Shown: positions 27,664-36,807 of the stretch, piece by piece
Position numbering within the stretch: position 1 is the stretch's first letter
How the letters are laid out: each line of letters starts with the position of its first letter
NCBI RefSeq assembly: GCF_041379045.1
Contig: NZ_CP166871.1
Coordinates: forward strand, 2,728,001 to 2,792,000
Origin: Thalassotalea ponticola
GTDB taxonomy: Bacteria > Pseudomonadota > Gammaproteobacteria > Enterobacterales > Alteromonadaceae
Reading direction: 5' to 3'
DNA: 64,000 nt
Made by a program: the position numbers and the translations under genes
Notes under the pieces: generated by a model
Seen by the model: the letters and a program-made list of their open reading frames with translations, nothing else
What the model was told of the DNA's origin: nothing
The model's database searches: none

Positions 27664-27740
27664 TGGCGGACACGGCAGGAGTCGAACCTGCGACCGCCTG
27701 GTTCGTAGCCAGGTACTCTATCCAGCTGAGCTACGTGTCC
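27664..27740 (-). tRNA. tRNA-Arg (ACG), copy 4
   Basis: 77 bases, same sequence as the other intact copies, anticodon ACG, CCA encoded. Its upstream spacer contains the AAGTGA-GGTA-TCACTT hairpin found also by copies at 27263 and 27965. Confidence 0.97.
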
Positions 27741-27780
27741 GCGGTCGGTAGTTTTAAGTGATACCTCACTTGATTGTATA

Positions 27781-27804
27781 CCACTTTCAAAATTTTGAAA
27801 GTGG
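27781..27804. repeat. 24-bp perfect palindrome at the CCA end of a tRNA
   Basis: A perfect inverted repeat whose one end is the CCAC of the tRNA-Arg at 27802 and whose centre is AAAATTTT. As RNA it would fold the tRNA 3' end into a hairpin, possibly a processing signal. A copy with one mismatch lies at 27380-27403. Confidence 0.8.
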
Positions 27805-27878
27805 CGGACACGGCAGGAGTCGAACCTGCGACCGCCTGGTTCGTAGCCAGGTACTCTATCCAGCTGAGCTACGTGTCC
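27802..27878 (-). tRNA. tRNA-Arg (ACG), copy 3
   Basis: 77 bases, intact cloverleaf, anticodon ACG, CCA encoded. Its upstream flank differs from that of the other copies and contains CTTGC-ACTA-GCAAG and CCCTGAAATATCAGGG inverted repeats. Confidence 0.97.
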
Positions 27879-27930
27879 GCAATCGAAAACTAGTTCACTT
27901 GCTAGTGCAAGCCCTGATATTTCAGGGAAT

Positions 27931-27955
27931 AAAAAACCGACCTATGGTCGGTTTC
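27931..27955 (-). terminator. Terminator after the tRNA-Arg at 27965
   Basis: AAACCGACC-TAT-GGTCGGTTT hairpin with TTTTTTATT on the minus strand; a different sequence from the other array terminators. Confidence 0.85.
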
Positions 27956-27964
27956 TAAAAATAG

Positions 27965-28041
27965 TGGCGGACACGGCAGGAGTCGAACCTGCGACCGCCT
28001 GGTTCGTAGCCAGGTACTCTATCCAGCTGAGCTACGTGTCC
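27965..28041 (-). tRNA. tRNA-Arg (ACG), copy 2
   Basis: 77 bases, intact cloverleaf identical to the other copies, anticodon ACG, CCA encoded. Confidence 0.97.
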
Positions 28042-28097
28042 GCGGTCGGTAGTTTTAAGTGATACCTCACTTCATTGCATACCACCTCTAAGAGAAG

Positions 28098-28172
28098 TGG
28101 CGGACACGGCAAGAATGAATCTACACCGCCTGGGCTCTTATATTAGAGCCAGGTACTTCCTGGCGAACCAGG
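28098..28172 (-). repeat. tRNA-Arg-derived unit K (type II)
   Basis: Almost the same as unit F, but with CCA intact. It sits between intact copies 1 and 2, within the first part of the predicted tRNA transcript, 113 bases before copy 1's 3' end. Confidence 0.75.
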
Positions 28173-28210
28173 TTGCAGCCCCCTATTTATTTAACCACTC
28201 TAGGAATAAG

Positions 28211-28287
28211 TGGCGGACACGGCAGGAGTCGAACCTGCGACCGCCTGGTTCGTAGCCAGGTACTCTATCCAGCTGAGCTACGTGTCC
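28211..28287 (-). tRNA. tRNA-Arg (ACG), copy 1
   Basis: 77 bases, intact cloverleaf, anticodon ACG, CCA encoded. First arginine tRNA after tRNA-Ser (16 bases apart), so the two are surely co-transcribed. Confidence 0.97.
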
Positions 28288-28303
28288 GCAATCAATTTTC
28301 GAA

Positions 28304-28396
28304 TGGCGGTGAGGGAGGGATTCGAACCCTCGATACAGCTACAAACTGTATACTCCCTTAGCAGGGGAGCGCCTTCAGCCTCTCGGCCACCTCACC
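28304..28396 (-). tRNA. serV: tRNA-Ser (GCT)
   Basis: 93 bases with the long variable arm of serine tRNAs. Acceptor GGTGAGG/CCTCACC, discriminator G, encoded CCA; anticodon arm CTCCC-CTGCTAA-GGGAG with anticodon GCU, reading AGC/AGU. It corresponds to serV next to csrA in E. coli. The promoter of the array should lie in 28397-28560. Confidence 0.96.
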
Positions 28397-28566
28397 GTTT
28401 CGATGGCGTGCATATTAATAGATTCGAAAAATAAGTCAACGGATTTTTGTGTCTTTTTTTCTGTTTGCTCACAATTCAATCAAACAGAGCATTTTTCAAT
28501 TAAATATGCCAAACGACGCAACACTATAGCAACAAATGCCGCGTCTATTTTTACATCTAGGTGAGG

Positions 28567-28761
28567 TTATGGATTATCCGAAGAACTCGGTTCATCTTTT
28601 TCTGCCTGGATTCGCATGTAAATTTCTTCACGATGTACAGAAACTTCTTTCGGTGCATTTACACCAATGCGAACTTGGTTCCCTTTTACCCCTAAAACTG
28701 TGACGGTGATATCATCACCAACCATCAGAGTTTCACCTACTCTACGAGTTAATATAAGCAT
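28567..28761 (-). CDS. csrA: Carbon storage regulator CsrA
   Basis: A 64-residue RNA-binding dimer that binds GGA-containing leaders and controls translation of carbon storage, motility and biofilm genes; it is countered by CsrB/C-type RNAs under BarA-UvrY control (a barA-like gene lies at the right end of this window). [18 protein letters not shown] and [19 protein letters not shown] are the fully conserved family core, including the RNA-contacting L4 and R44 positions. Located between lysC and tRNA-Ser as in related genera. Confidence 0.98.
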   Translation of the reverse strand: MLILTRRVGETLMVGDDITVTVLGVKGNQVRIGVNAPKEVSVHREEIYMRIQAEKDEPSSSDNP

Positions 28762-28896
28762 CCTACTGCTCCCTTTTCATTTAGTCAGAAATCAATCGCT
28801 ATGTTATCAGAGTGACGGCATCAAAAACTAGCCCCTGTTCTTTTTTATAGCGACTCAATGTAAATTTAGCAAAAAAACAAAAAAAAACTTAATAAA

Positions 28897-30114
28897 CTAG
28901 TTATTTAAATTAAATTTTGTCATCAACAAACGAACCGTTTTTTCACCATCATCGCTGGCTACCAGTACCGACAGTTTTATTTCAGCGGTCGAGACCAGGT
29001 GGATATCAATATCATTTTCTTGTAACGTTGAAAACACATCTGCTGCTACCCCGCTGTGTGAGCGCATGCCATTGCCAATTACCGATACTTTACTGAGCGA
29101 TTTTAGGCATTGATAGCGGGATATGGCTTTATCAATGAGCAAATCTTTACACAAGTTATCCGTCATCACCATGTCTTTACGATTAATGGTGAAATTAAGA
29201 TCGTTGGCTTGCTCGCTGAGATGGTGTGAAATCATATCCACTTCCACTGCGTGCTCTGCCAAATCATTGAAAACACGCGTGCGTAGTTGTGCAATATGCT
29301 CCGTTGCCTCCAAGGTAAATAATACCTCATCCGTTTGGCACGCAATCGCAGTTACTGGATGCTGCTTGTCCACTTCGCCTTCGTAGCAAATTTGGGTGCC
29401 ATCGGTGGTGCCATCGGTAAAGCTAGACAACACACGCAGTGGCATCTTGTTTTGCCCTGCAAATTCAACCGAACGAGATTGTAAAACCTTGGCGCCGGCA
29501 CTAGCCAACTCAAGCATCTCTTCAAAGGTGATGTAATCGAGCTTTTTGGCGCGTTCATCAATGCGTGGATCGGTGGTATACACGCCATCAACATCGGTAA
29601 ATATTTGGCATTCTTTAGCTCGTATTGCACTGGCGATCGCCACCGCAGACGTATCTGAGCCACCACGCCCCAGTGTCGTCACATTGCCTTCGCTATCCAT
29701 TCCCTGAAAACCAGCCACGATCACGATATGACCGCGTTGTAACTCACCATAAATGCGATTGGTATCAATGTGCTTAATACGAGCTTTGTTAAAGCGGTTA
29801 TCGGTTAACAAACCAATTTGATGAGCCAACAGTGAAATTGCCGAATAACCTCGCTTAATGAGTGCCATCGCCAATAAGGCTATCGTCACCTGCTCGCCAC
29901 TGGCAAGCAACATATCGAGTTCTCGCGGCGATGGATTTTTATCGATTTGCGAAGCGAGTTCAACCAAGCGATTGGTATCACCCGCCATCGCAGAAACCAC
30001 CACCACCAGAGAATGCCCTTGATTCTTGGTGGCGATAATTTGCTCAGCGACTTTTTCAATACGAGAAGGGGAACCAACAGAGGTTCCCCCGAATTTTTGT
30101 ACAATAATAGCCAT
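28897..30114 (-). CDS. lysC: Aspartate kinase
   Basis: A 405-residue monofunctional aspartokinase, first step of the lysine/threonine/methionine pathway. The kinase domain starts at MAIIVQKFGGTSVGS and contains FQGMDSEGNVTTLGRGGSDTSAVAIA; two ACT domains follow (about 265-405) for feedback inhibition. The size and type are those of the class found next to alaS in Vibrio and Shewanella rather than E. coli LysC. The ATG at 30114 gives the family N terminus, 16 bases after alaS; the longer frame from 30159 would run into alaS. Confidence 0.93.
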   Translation of the reverse strand: MAIIVQKFGGTSVGSPSRIEKVAEQIIATKNQGHSLVVVVSAMAGDTNRLVELASQIDKNPSPRELDMLLASGEQVTIALLAMALIKRGYSAISLLAHQIGLLTDNRFNKARIKHIDTNRIYGELQRGHIVIVAGFQGMDSEGNVTTLGRGGSDTSAVAIASAIRAKECQIFTDVDGVYTTDPRIDERAKKLDYITFEEMLELASAGAKVLQSRSVEFAGQNKMPLRVLSSFTDGTTDGTQICYEGEVDKQHPVTAIACQTDEVLFTLEATEHIAQLRTRVFNDLAEHAVEVDMISHHLSEQANDLNFTINRKDMVMTDNLCKDLLIDKAISRYQCLKSLSKVSVIGNGMRSHSGVAADVFSTLQENDIDIHLVSTAEIKLSVLVASDDGEKTVRLLMTKFNLNN

Positions 30115-30130
30115 TAAGCCAATTCGTCCA

Positions 30131-32755
30131 TTACAACTTATCTGCCAGCCACGGCTCAACGCTGGCTAACGCTGCAGCTATGTTTTCAGGTTGAGTACCG
30201 CCGGCCTGGGCCATATCAGGACGTCCACCGCCCTTACCGCCAACCTGTTCGGCAACCATTTTCACTAAATCACCGGCTTTCACTTTACCTATTAAGTCTT
30301 TGGTTACACCCGCAATCAAGTTTACTTTGCCGTTGTTCGCCAATGCTAACATAACGATACCTGAGCCCATTTTGTTCTTCAGATCATCAACCATGTCGCG
30401 TAACGCTTTAGGATCAGCCCCTTCAACATCAGCAATCAAGGCTTTAACACCGTTGACTTCAATCGCTTTTGACAGCAAATCAGAGCCGGCTGCCGCAGCG
30501 AGTTTTTGCTGTAAAGCAGCAAGTTCTTTTTCAAGTTGCTTGGTCTTAATGATTACCTGTTCAACCTTGCCTAAGGTGTTAGCCGCATCAGATTTCACTA
30601 AAGCTGCAATGGCATCAAGCTTCGCTGCTTGCTCGTCAACATAATCAAGTGCTGCGTCGGCAGTTACCGCTTCAATACGGCGAATACCAGCAGCAATACC
30701 GCCTTCAGATACAATCTTGAACAGGCCGATATCACCAGTGCGATTAACGTGCACACCACCACATAATTCGGTAGAGGTATTACCTAGAGTAATTACACGC
30801 ACCTCATCTTCGTACTTCTCACCAAATAAGGCCATAGCGCCTTTTTCTTTAGCTGCATCAATATGCATTAACTCAGCCTGTTGAGCATGGTTAGCTCGAA
30901 TTTGCTCGTTCACCATACGCTCAGCTTGTTGCAGCTGTGCCGCCGTTACGCCTTCAAAGTGCGAGAAGTCAAAACGCAATTTTTGATCATCTACCAATGA
31001 ACCTTTTTGCGTTACGTGCTCACCTAATACGCTGCGAAGAGCCGAGTGCAATAAGTGCGTTGCCGAGTGGTTTTTAATGATCTTTGTACGACGTACGCTG
31101 TCGATAACAGCTTCGGCTTTGCTGTTTAATTGGATATCTGCTTTTGCTTCACCGTGATGGGCAATCGCGTTACCTAATTTTTGCGTATCGGTAACGACAA
31201 ACTCACCAGAGGCCGTTTTGATCACACCTGTATCGCCAACTTGACCACCTGATTCAGCGTAAAACGGTGTTGCATCTAAAATCAGCACGCCCTTTTCGCC
31301 AGCTGACAGGGTGTTTACCGGACCTTCGCTGTTGAATAACTCAACGATTGTGGCGTTAAAGCTGTGCTTATCGTAGCCTTCAAAGTTAGAGGTTTTGTCT
31401 GACTTTAACGACTCATTGTAATCAGCCCCAAAGTTACTGGCTTTCTGTGCACGCTCGCGTTGTGCTTGCATCTCGCTGTCAAAGCCTTCTTGGTCAATCG
31501 CGATGTTGTTTTCACGCGCGATATCGGCGGTTAAATCTGCTGGGAAACCGTAAGTGTCGTATAACTTAAATACATCTTTGCCGGCAATGGTATTGCCTTC
31601 AAGGTTAGCGATAACATCGTTAAGCAAGTTCATACCGCGATCAAGGGTACGTCTAAATTGCTCTTCTTCAACTTTAAGGATTTTTTCCAACACGCTGCGC
31701 TGTTGCTCTAGCTCTGGGTATGCGTCACCCATTTGCTCAATTAATGCCGCCACAAGCTTGTAGAAGAATACGTCTTTAGAGCCCAAGATGTGACCATGGC
31801 GAATCGCACGACGAATAATACGGCGCAACACATAACCGCGACCTTCGTTTGACGGCATCACACCATCGGTGATTAAGAAGCTACACGAACGAATATGGTC
31901 GGCAATAACCCGCAGTGATTTATTGTCTAAATCGCTAACACTTAAGATTTCAGCGGCCGCCTTGATCAAGCCTTGGAAAATATCGATTTCGTAGTTTGAA
32001 TGCACGCCTTGCATAATCGCTGCAATACGCTCTAAACCCATACCGGTATCTACAGACGGTTTTGGTAATGGTTCCATAGTACCGTCAGCGTGACGATTAA
32101 ATTGCATGAATACCAAGTTCCAAATTTCGATGAAGCGATCGCCATCTTCTTCTGGTGAGCCTGGAGGACCACCCCAAATGTGCTCGCCGTGATCGTAGAA
32201 AATTTCGCTACACGGACCACAAGGGCCAGTATCACCCATCGACCAGAAGTTATCTGACTCGTATTTTTTACCGCCTTTTTTGTCACCAATGCGTACAATT
32301 TTTTCGGCAGGAACACCAATTTCTTGGTTCCAAATAGCGAATGCTTCGTCGTCGGTTTCGTACACAGTCACCATCAGCTTTTCAACAGGTAGCTGCAGTG
32401 TTTCGGTCAAGAACGCCCAAGCAAAACGAATTGCGTCTCGCTTGAAGTAGTCACCAAAACTAAAGTTACCTAACATTTCAAAGAAAGTGTGGTGACGTGC
32501 AGTGTAACCTACGTTTTCTAGGTCATTGTGTTTACCACCAGCGCGCACACAACGTTGAGAAGATGTAGCTCTTGTATAACTGCGTTTTTCCGCCCCTAGA
32601 AATGCATCTTTAAATTGCACCATACCCGCATTAGTAAATAGCAAGGTGGCGTCATTACCTGGTACTAGCGAACTGCTCGCAACGACTTGGTGTTGTTGTT
32701 TAGCAAAATGGTCTAGGAATGCCTGTCTAATTTGGGCACTGGATTTAATCATCAT
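30131..32755 (-). CDS. alaS: Alanyl-tRNA synthetase
   Basis: An 874-residue class II synthetase attaching alanine to tRNA-Ala. The catalytic domain starts with [42 protein letters not shown]; the editing domain has [12 protein letters not shown] and the zinc-site C-x3-H ([14 protein letters not shown]); the C-terminal domain ends with [15 protein letters not shown]. Length matches E. coli AlaRS (876). Two adjacent ATGs are possible starts (32755 or 32752). It lies 11 bases after recX and is followed by lysC, suggesting one transcript. Confidence 0.98.
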   Translation of the reverse strand: MMIKSSAQIRQAFLDHFAKQQHQVVASSSLVPGNDATLLFTNAGMVQFKDAFLGAEKRSYTRATSSQRCVRAGGKHNDLENVGYTARHHTFFEMLGNFSFGDYFKRDAIRFAWAFLTETLQLPVEKLMVTVYETDDEAFAIWNQEIGVPAEKIVRIGDKKGGKKYESDNFWSMGDTGPCGPCSEIFYDHGEHIWGGPPGSPEEDGDRFIEIWNLVFMQFNRHADGTMEPLPKPSVDTGMGLERIAAIMQGVHSNYEIDIFQGLIKAAAEILSVSDLDNKSLRVIADHIRSCSFLITDGVMPSNEGRGYVLRRIIRRAIRHGHILGSKDVFFYKLVAALIEQMGDAYPELEQQRSVLEKILKVEEEQFRRTLDRGMNLLNDVIANLEGNTIAGKDVFKLYDTYGFPADLTADIARENNIAIDQEGFDSEMQAQRERAQKASNFGADYNESLKSDKTSNFEGYDKHSFNATIVELFNSEGPVNTLSAGEKGVLILDATPFYAESGGQVGDTGVIKTASGEFVVTDTQKLGNAIAHHGEAKADIQLNSKAEAVIDSVRRTKIIKNHSATHLLHSALRSVLGEHVTQKGSLVDDQKLRFDFSHFEGVTAAQLQQAERMVNEQIRANHAQQAELMHIDAAKEKGAMALFGEKYEDEVRVITLGNTSTELCGGVHVNRTGDIGLFKIVSEGGIAAGIRRIEAVTADAALDYVDEQAAKLDAIAALVKSDAANTLGKVEQVIIKTKQLEKELAALQQKLAAAAGSDLLSKAIEVNGVKALIADVEGADPKALRDMVDDLKNKMGSGIVMLALANNGKVNLIAGVTKDLIGKVKAGDLVKMVAEQVGGKGGGRPDMAQAGGTQPENIAAALASVEPWLADKL

Positions 32756-32766
32756 CTTCGTCCAAT

Positions 32767-33228
32767 TTAATCTATGCTCATCGCAGCTGAGATCTGTTCG
32801 AAATCAAACCCGCGATATTGTAAAAATCTCATGCGTTTGGCTTTGTCTTTTTGATCAACAATGGCGTTATCAGCAAAACGCTTGTGATAAACCTGTTGCG
32901 CTAATTCAAACCAATCAACCGCTTCACTTGCAAATGCTTGGTTAATGACACTGCTGTGCAAGCCTTTTTGTTTTAATTCATTGTTGATGTAGGCGTAGCC
33001 ATAGCCCTTGGCAATCCGTTGTCGCAACATACTTTGCGCGTAACGCAAATCGCTTTGAATATCATGCTCTTGTAGTTTATCGAGCACCACTTCAATGTCA
33101 TCATCGGCAAAATCTTTTTGTCGTAATTTTTGCTTTAATTCGTCACGCGAATGCTCTCGACGAGCCAAATAATTATAGGCTGCCTTTTTCACTGCTTTGT
33201 TGATACTCGGCTCTGTTTGGCTTGTCAC
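32767..33228 (-). CDS. recX: RecA regulator RecX
   Basis: A 153-residue all-helical protein that binds within RecA filaments and limits their growth. Typical blocks are [17 protein letters not shown] near the N terminus and the repeated three-helix modules ending in [18 protein letters not shown]. In most gammaproteobacteria recX follows recA directly; here recA is over 10 kb away with other genes between. It heads the recX-alaS-lysC cluster. Confidence 0.92.
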   Translation of the reverse strand: MTSQTEPSINKAVKKAAYNYLARREHSRDELKQKLRQKDFADDDIEVVLDKLQEHDIQSDLRYAQSMLRQRIAKGYGYAYINNELKQKGLHSSVINQAFASEAVDWFELAQQVYHKRFADNAIVDQKDKAKRMRFLQYRGFDFEQISAAMSID

Positions 33229-33475
33229 GGATAACCTTTTAATGTTTGAAAACTCGCCTATTTTACCGACATAAAAATAAAAATACAGTTGAATAGCCCA
33301 GGTATTTTCTGCAAAGCGAAAAAAACTGGTAAATTAACTAACTTTTTTCCAAATGCTAACGTATTAACGCTACAATCGAAACGATTACATACGCTGCGCG
33401 TCATTTTCATCCGGCTATGCCGTCGGCGATAATAAATATATAAAAAACAAAAACTAACACAATATAAGGGATCAT

Positions 33476-36400
33476 ATGAGGTTAAAGAAGTCGATCATTG
33501 CCGGCATCATCGCCCTAGCAACATCACCCGTTAATGCAAAGCAACAACTCGGTTATTTTAGCTCGCCTGCATTGCATCAAGATTCATTGGTGTTCACCGC
33601 TGAAGGTGATTTATGGCACAGCAAACTCAATTCAGGTAAAGCCCAGCGATTGACCACGCATGAGAGCATCGAGACCATGGCCAGTATTTCGCCAGACGGT
33701 CAATTTATTGCCTATGTTGCCAATTATGAAGGCTCAGATGAGGCTTACCTTATGCCGATAAACGGCGGCAAACCAACGCGCCTTAGCTATGAAAACTCGC
33801 GAGTACGCGTGCAAGGTTGGACGCCTTCAGGCGAGGTTATCTACGCCACTAATGCTGGTTTTGGTCCTGCGAATTACTGGACGCTAAAAACCGTCAACCC
33901 AGACACACGAGTAAGCAAAGATATCCCACTGGCTGATGCCATTGAAGGCGCTGTATCTAGCGATGGTAAATACCTATTTTTCACCCGCTTTGGTTTGCAA
34001 GTTACCGGCGACAACACAAAGGTTTATCGGGGTGGTGCGAAAGGCAAGCTTTGGCGTTGGCAAATGGGCAGTGAACAAGAAGCAACGCCATTAACCCAAA
34101 ATCACCTAGGTTCAGTGCGTGAACCTATGTACTACAACAATAAAGTGTACTTTGTATCGGACGCCAGCGGCAGCGATAACCTATGGTCGATGAATATTGA
34201 TGGTAGCGACAAAACGCAGCTAACGACGCACCGAGATTGGTCAATTCGCTTGGCATCGAATCACAACAATACCGTGGTTTACCAATTGGGCGCAGATATT
34301 CACCAATTTAACCTTGATGATAACAGCGATAAGCGCATTGACATATCACTTGTTTCTGATTTTAGCGAGCGCCAAGAGCGCTGGGACAATAAGCCGCTAA
34401 ATTATTTTAACAACGCCGCAGTTGCCCAAAATGGTGACAAAGCGGTGATCACAGCCCGCGGTAAGTTAGCGGTCGCGACAGCAGATAAAAGCCGTTTAAT
34501 TGAAATAAACACACCGGCACAAAGTCGCAGCCGTAGTGCGGTGTTATCGACAGACGGCAAGTACGTATTTGCTATAAACGACGCTAGTGGAGAACAAGAA
34601 ATCTGGCGTTTCACTGCCAACGGCGCAGGTGAAGGTAAGCAACTTACCAAAAATGGTAACTCTTTTCGCTGGAATCTGTACCCGTCACCGGATGGAAAAT
34701 ACCTTGCTCACGATGACCGCAATGGCGATTTATGGTTGTTAAATTTGGACACTTTAGCGAACCGTAAAATTGCTAGCAACGGCAGCGGCTTTTCAGCATT
34801 TGACTCAGTTGTTTGGTCAAGCGATAGCACGCTAATTGCCTTTAGTGGTGAGCACACCGAACGCCAACGCCGTGGTGTGCGTTTATACTCTGTTAGTGAA
34901 CAAGCTGAGCAATTTATTACCTCTGATAAATACGAGGCATTCTCACCGGCGTTTTCAACGGATGGGCAGTGGTTATACTTTATTTCTAACCGCCACTTTG
35001 CTTCATCACCTACCTCACCATGGGGCGATCGCAATTTAGGCCCGGCGTTTGATAAGCGCGGCCTAATTTATGCCTACCAACTTACTAAAGAAGCAAGCTT
35101 CCCGTTTAAAACATTAACTGAGCTTGATCACGCGGCGTCGGAAACAGACAATAATGATAAAGACCAGGACAATAAGGATAACGACAAAGCCAAAGTAAAC
35201 TGGCAAGCGATTACCGACAAGCTTTACCAAGTACCCGTTGCAAATGGCAATTACGCGGATCTTAGCGTCAACGATAAAGGTCTATATGTCACCGTAAGAA
35301 ATGGCACTAAACGCGACATTCAGTTTATTAAATACGCCAACCGCAAGATAAAAGCCGGCACCTACCTCAATGATGTTCGCGGGTATCAGTTAGCAGCCGA
35401 TGGCAAAACGTTAATGGTTGCCAAGCGAGCGGGTGATGAAACAAAATTGTATTTATTACCCGCCGGTGAAAAAGCGCCCAAAGCGCTAGCCGATCACCAA
35501 GTTAATTCAGCACAATGGCAGTTATCGTTCTCGCCTGCCGATGAATGGCAACAAATGTTTGACGATGCATGGCTTATGCACCGCGAGTTTTTATTCGACG
35601 TCAATATGCGTGGTCTAGACTGGCAAGCGGTTAAAGAAAAATACCAACCTTTGGTTAACCGCATAACCTCGCGCAGCGAGTTAAACGATATTTTTGCGCA
35701 AATGATGGGCGAGCTCAATGCTCTGCACTCGCAAGTACGCGGTGGCGATATGCCAAAAGCAGATAACGCCGCCAACGGCAGCAGTTTAGGTGCGCGTTTT
35801 AGCGAGGTGAAAAACGGTGTTCGCATTGATGATATTTTTGATACCGATAAAGACCTACCATCGTTAGCATCACCATTAGCTAAAGCCGAAGTCGATGCCG
35901 TCGAGGGCGATATTATTACCCATATCAATAACCAAGCGATTGGTTCGTTAGTGGCAATGCACAAAGCTCTGCGCAATCAAGCTGGTAAGCAAGTGCTGTT
36001 AACCATACAGCGCAAAGGCAAAGCTCGCCAAACGGTTGTTGTACCGGTAACAACGCGTAGTGATGCCAATATGCGCTATCTCGATTGGGTAGAGCACAAC
36101 AAGCAATTGGTCACTAAAGCCAATAACAATATTGGTTATTTACACATGAACGCCATGACTGCAAATGATATTAACAGCTTTGCTCGTGAGTTTTATGCCA
36201 ATGTCGAAAAAGACGGCTTGATCATAGATGTGCGCCGAAACCGTGGCGGCAATATAGACAGCTGGCTAATTGAAAAACTATTACGCAAAGCATGGATGTT
36301 TTGGCAAGAGCGCGACAGCGCACCATACACCAATATGCAGCAAACCTTCCGTGGTCATTTAGTGGTGCTAACCGATCAGCTAACCTACTCTGACGGTGAA

Positions 36401-36754
36401 ACCTTCTCGGCCGCTATTAAGTCACTTGGTTTGGCGCCGCTAATTGGTAAACAAACCGCAGGTGCCGGTGTATGGCTAACGGGTCGTAACCGTTTAACCG
36501 ATAACGGTATGGCGCGAGTTGCAGAATTACCGCAATACTCACTAGACGGTACGTGGGTAGTAGAAGGTACTGGTGTGTCACCTGATATTGAGGTCGATAA
36601 CCTACCATACGCTACCTTTAACGGCTTTGATGCCCAGCTACAAAAAGGTATTGAATACCTTAACGACAAACTAAAAGCTGAGCCTATTGCGCCACTAAAC
36701 GCCAAGCCCATGCCAAAAACAGGCCCGGCAGCGGATGTGATTAAAATTCAGTAA
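33476..36754 (+). CDS. Exported tricorn-like S41 protease
   Basis: A 1092-residue protein with a signal peptide (about 1-22, ending SPVNA). The N-terminal half is a TolB/WD40-like beta-propeller (about 30-540) with repeated SPDGQFIAYVA-type blades; then an acidic, asparagine/lysine-rich stretch (about 553-575), the C1 domain, a PDZ domain (about 770-860), and the S41 tail-specific protease domain, with the nucleophile at Ser972 in LTYSDGETFS and the oxyanion region GLAPLIGKQTAGAG. The layout is that of archaeal tricorn protease; bacterial homologues are thought to degrade oligopeptides in the periplasm. RBS AAGGGA lies just before the ATG; a terminator follows. Confidence 0.92.
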   Translation: MRLKKSIIAGIIALATSPVNAKQQLGYFSSPALHQDSLVFTAEGDLWHSKLNSGKAQRLTTHESIETMASISPDGQFIAYVANYEGSDEAYLMPINGGKPTRLSYENSRVRVQGWTPSGEVIYATNAGFGPANYWTLKTVNPDTRVSKDIPLADAIEGAVSSDGKYLFFTRFGLQVTGDNTKVYRGGAKGKLWRWQMGSEQEATPLTQNHLGSVREPMYYNNKVYFVSDASGSDNLWSMNIDGSDKTQLTTHRDWSIRLASNHNNTVVYQLGADIHQFNLDDNSDKRIDISLVSDFSERQERWDNKPLNYFNNAAVAQNGDKAVITARGKLAVATADKSRLIEINTPAQSRSRSAVLSTDGKYVFAINDASGEQEIWRFTANGAGEGKQLTKNGNSFRWNLYPSPDGKYLAHDDRNGDLWLLNLDTLANRKIASNGSGFSAFDSVVWSSDSTLIAFSGEHTERQRRGVRLYSVSEQAEQFITSDKYEAFSPAFSTDGQWLYFISNRHFASSPTSPWGDRNLGPAFDKRGLIYAYQLTKEASFPFKTLTELDHAASETDNNDKDQDNKDNDKAKVNWQAITDKLYQVPVANGNYADLSVNDKGLYVTVRNGTKRDIQFIKYANRKIKAGTYLNDVRGYQLAADGKTLMVAKRAGDETKLYLLPAGEKAPKALADHQVNSAQWQLSFSPADEWQQMFDDAWLMHREFLFDVNMRGLDWQAVKEKYQPLVNRITSRSELNDIFAQMMGELNALHSQVRGGDMPKADNAANGSSLGARFSEVKNGVRIDDIFDTDKDLPSLASPLAKAEVDAVEGDIITHINNQAIGSLVAMHKALRNQAGKQVLLTIQRKGKARQTVVVPVTTRSDANMRYLDWVEHNKQLVTKANNNIGYLHMNAMTANDINSFAREFYANVEKDGLIIDVRRNRGGNIDSWLIEKLLRKAWMFWQERDSAPYTNMQQTFRGHLVVLTDQLTYSDGETFSAAIKSLGLAPLIGKQTAGAGVWLTGRNRLTDNGMARVAELPQYSLDGTWVVEGTGVSPDIEVDNLPYATFNGFDAQLQKGIEYLNDKLKAEPIAPLNAKPMPKTGPAADVIKIQ

Positions 36755-36776
36755 CTTCCGGTATTAGTTAGATTAG

Positions 36777-36807
36777 AAAAGGGCATCATTGATGCCCTTT
36801 TGTTTTT
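36777..36807. terminator. Shared terminator between S41 protease gene and metH
   Basis: GGGCATC-ATT-GATGCCC hairpin with AAAA before and TTTTGTTTTT after; suited to ending both convergent transcripts. Confidence 0.85.

Larger units (their letters stand above)
26609..28396 (-). repeat. tRNA-Ser/tRNA-Arg array with degenerate tRNA-Arg-derived units
   Basis: An array of 13 tRNA or tRNA-like bodies, all on the minus strand. In transcription order: tRNA-Ser, Arg, type II, Arg, Arg, Arg, hybrid, type II, Arg, then four type I units. Three leftmost type I units and the intact tRNA at 27263 begin exactly 152 bases apart (26807, 26959, 27111, 27263). Junctions are of two sorts: a rho-independent terminator (left of 27965, 27664, 27263 and of each type I unit) or a hairpin formed by CCAC at the tRNA end and a nearby GTGG. 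The location downstream of csrA equals serV-argVYZQ in E. coli; the degenerate units have no counterpart there. Confidence 0.85.

Noticed and set aside
26609..28396. Tandem repeats resembling a CRISPR array
   Set aside because: Repeats are 113-163 bases, tRNA-derived and near-identical throughout; there are no unique spacers and no cas genes.
27513..28434. Plus-strand frames of 62-82 codons across the tRNA array
   Set aside because: They are antisense translations of tRNA-Arg and tRNA-Ser (the familiar GRSRTCDRLVRSQVLYPAEL type), not proteins.
28762..28896. Terminator between lysC and csrA
   Set aside because: Only A-rich tracts are present, with no stem.
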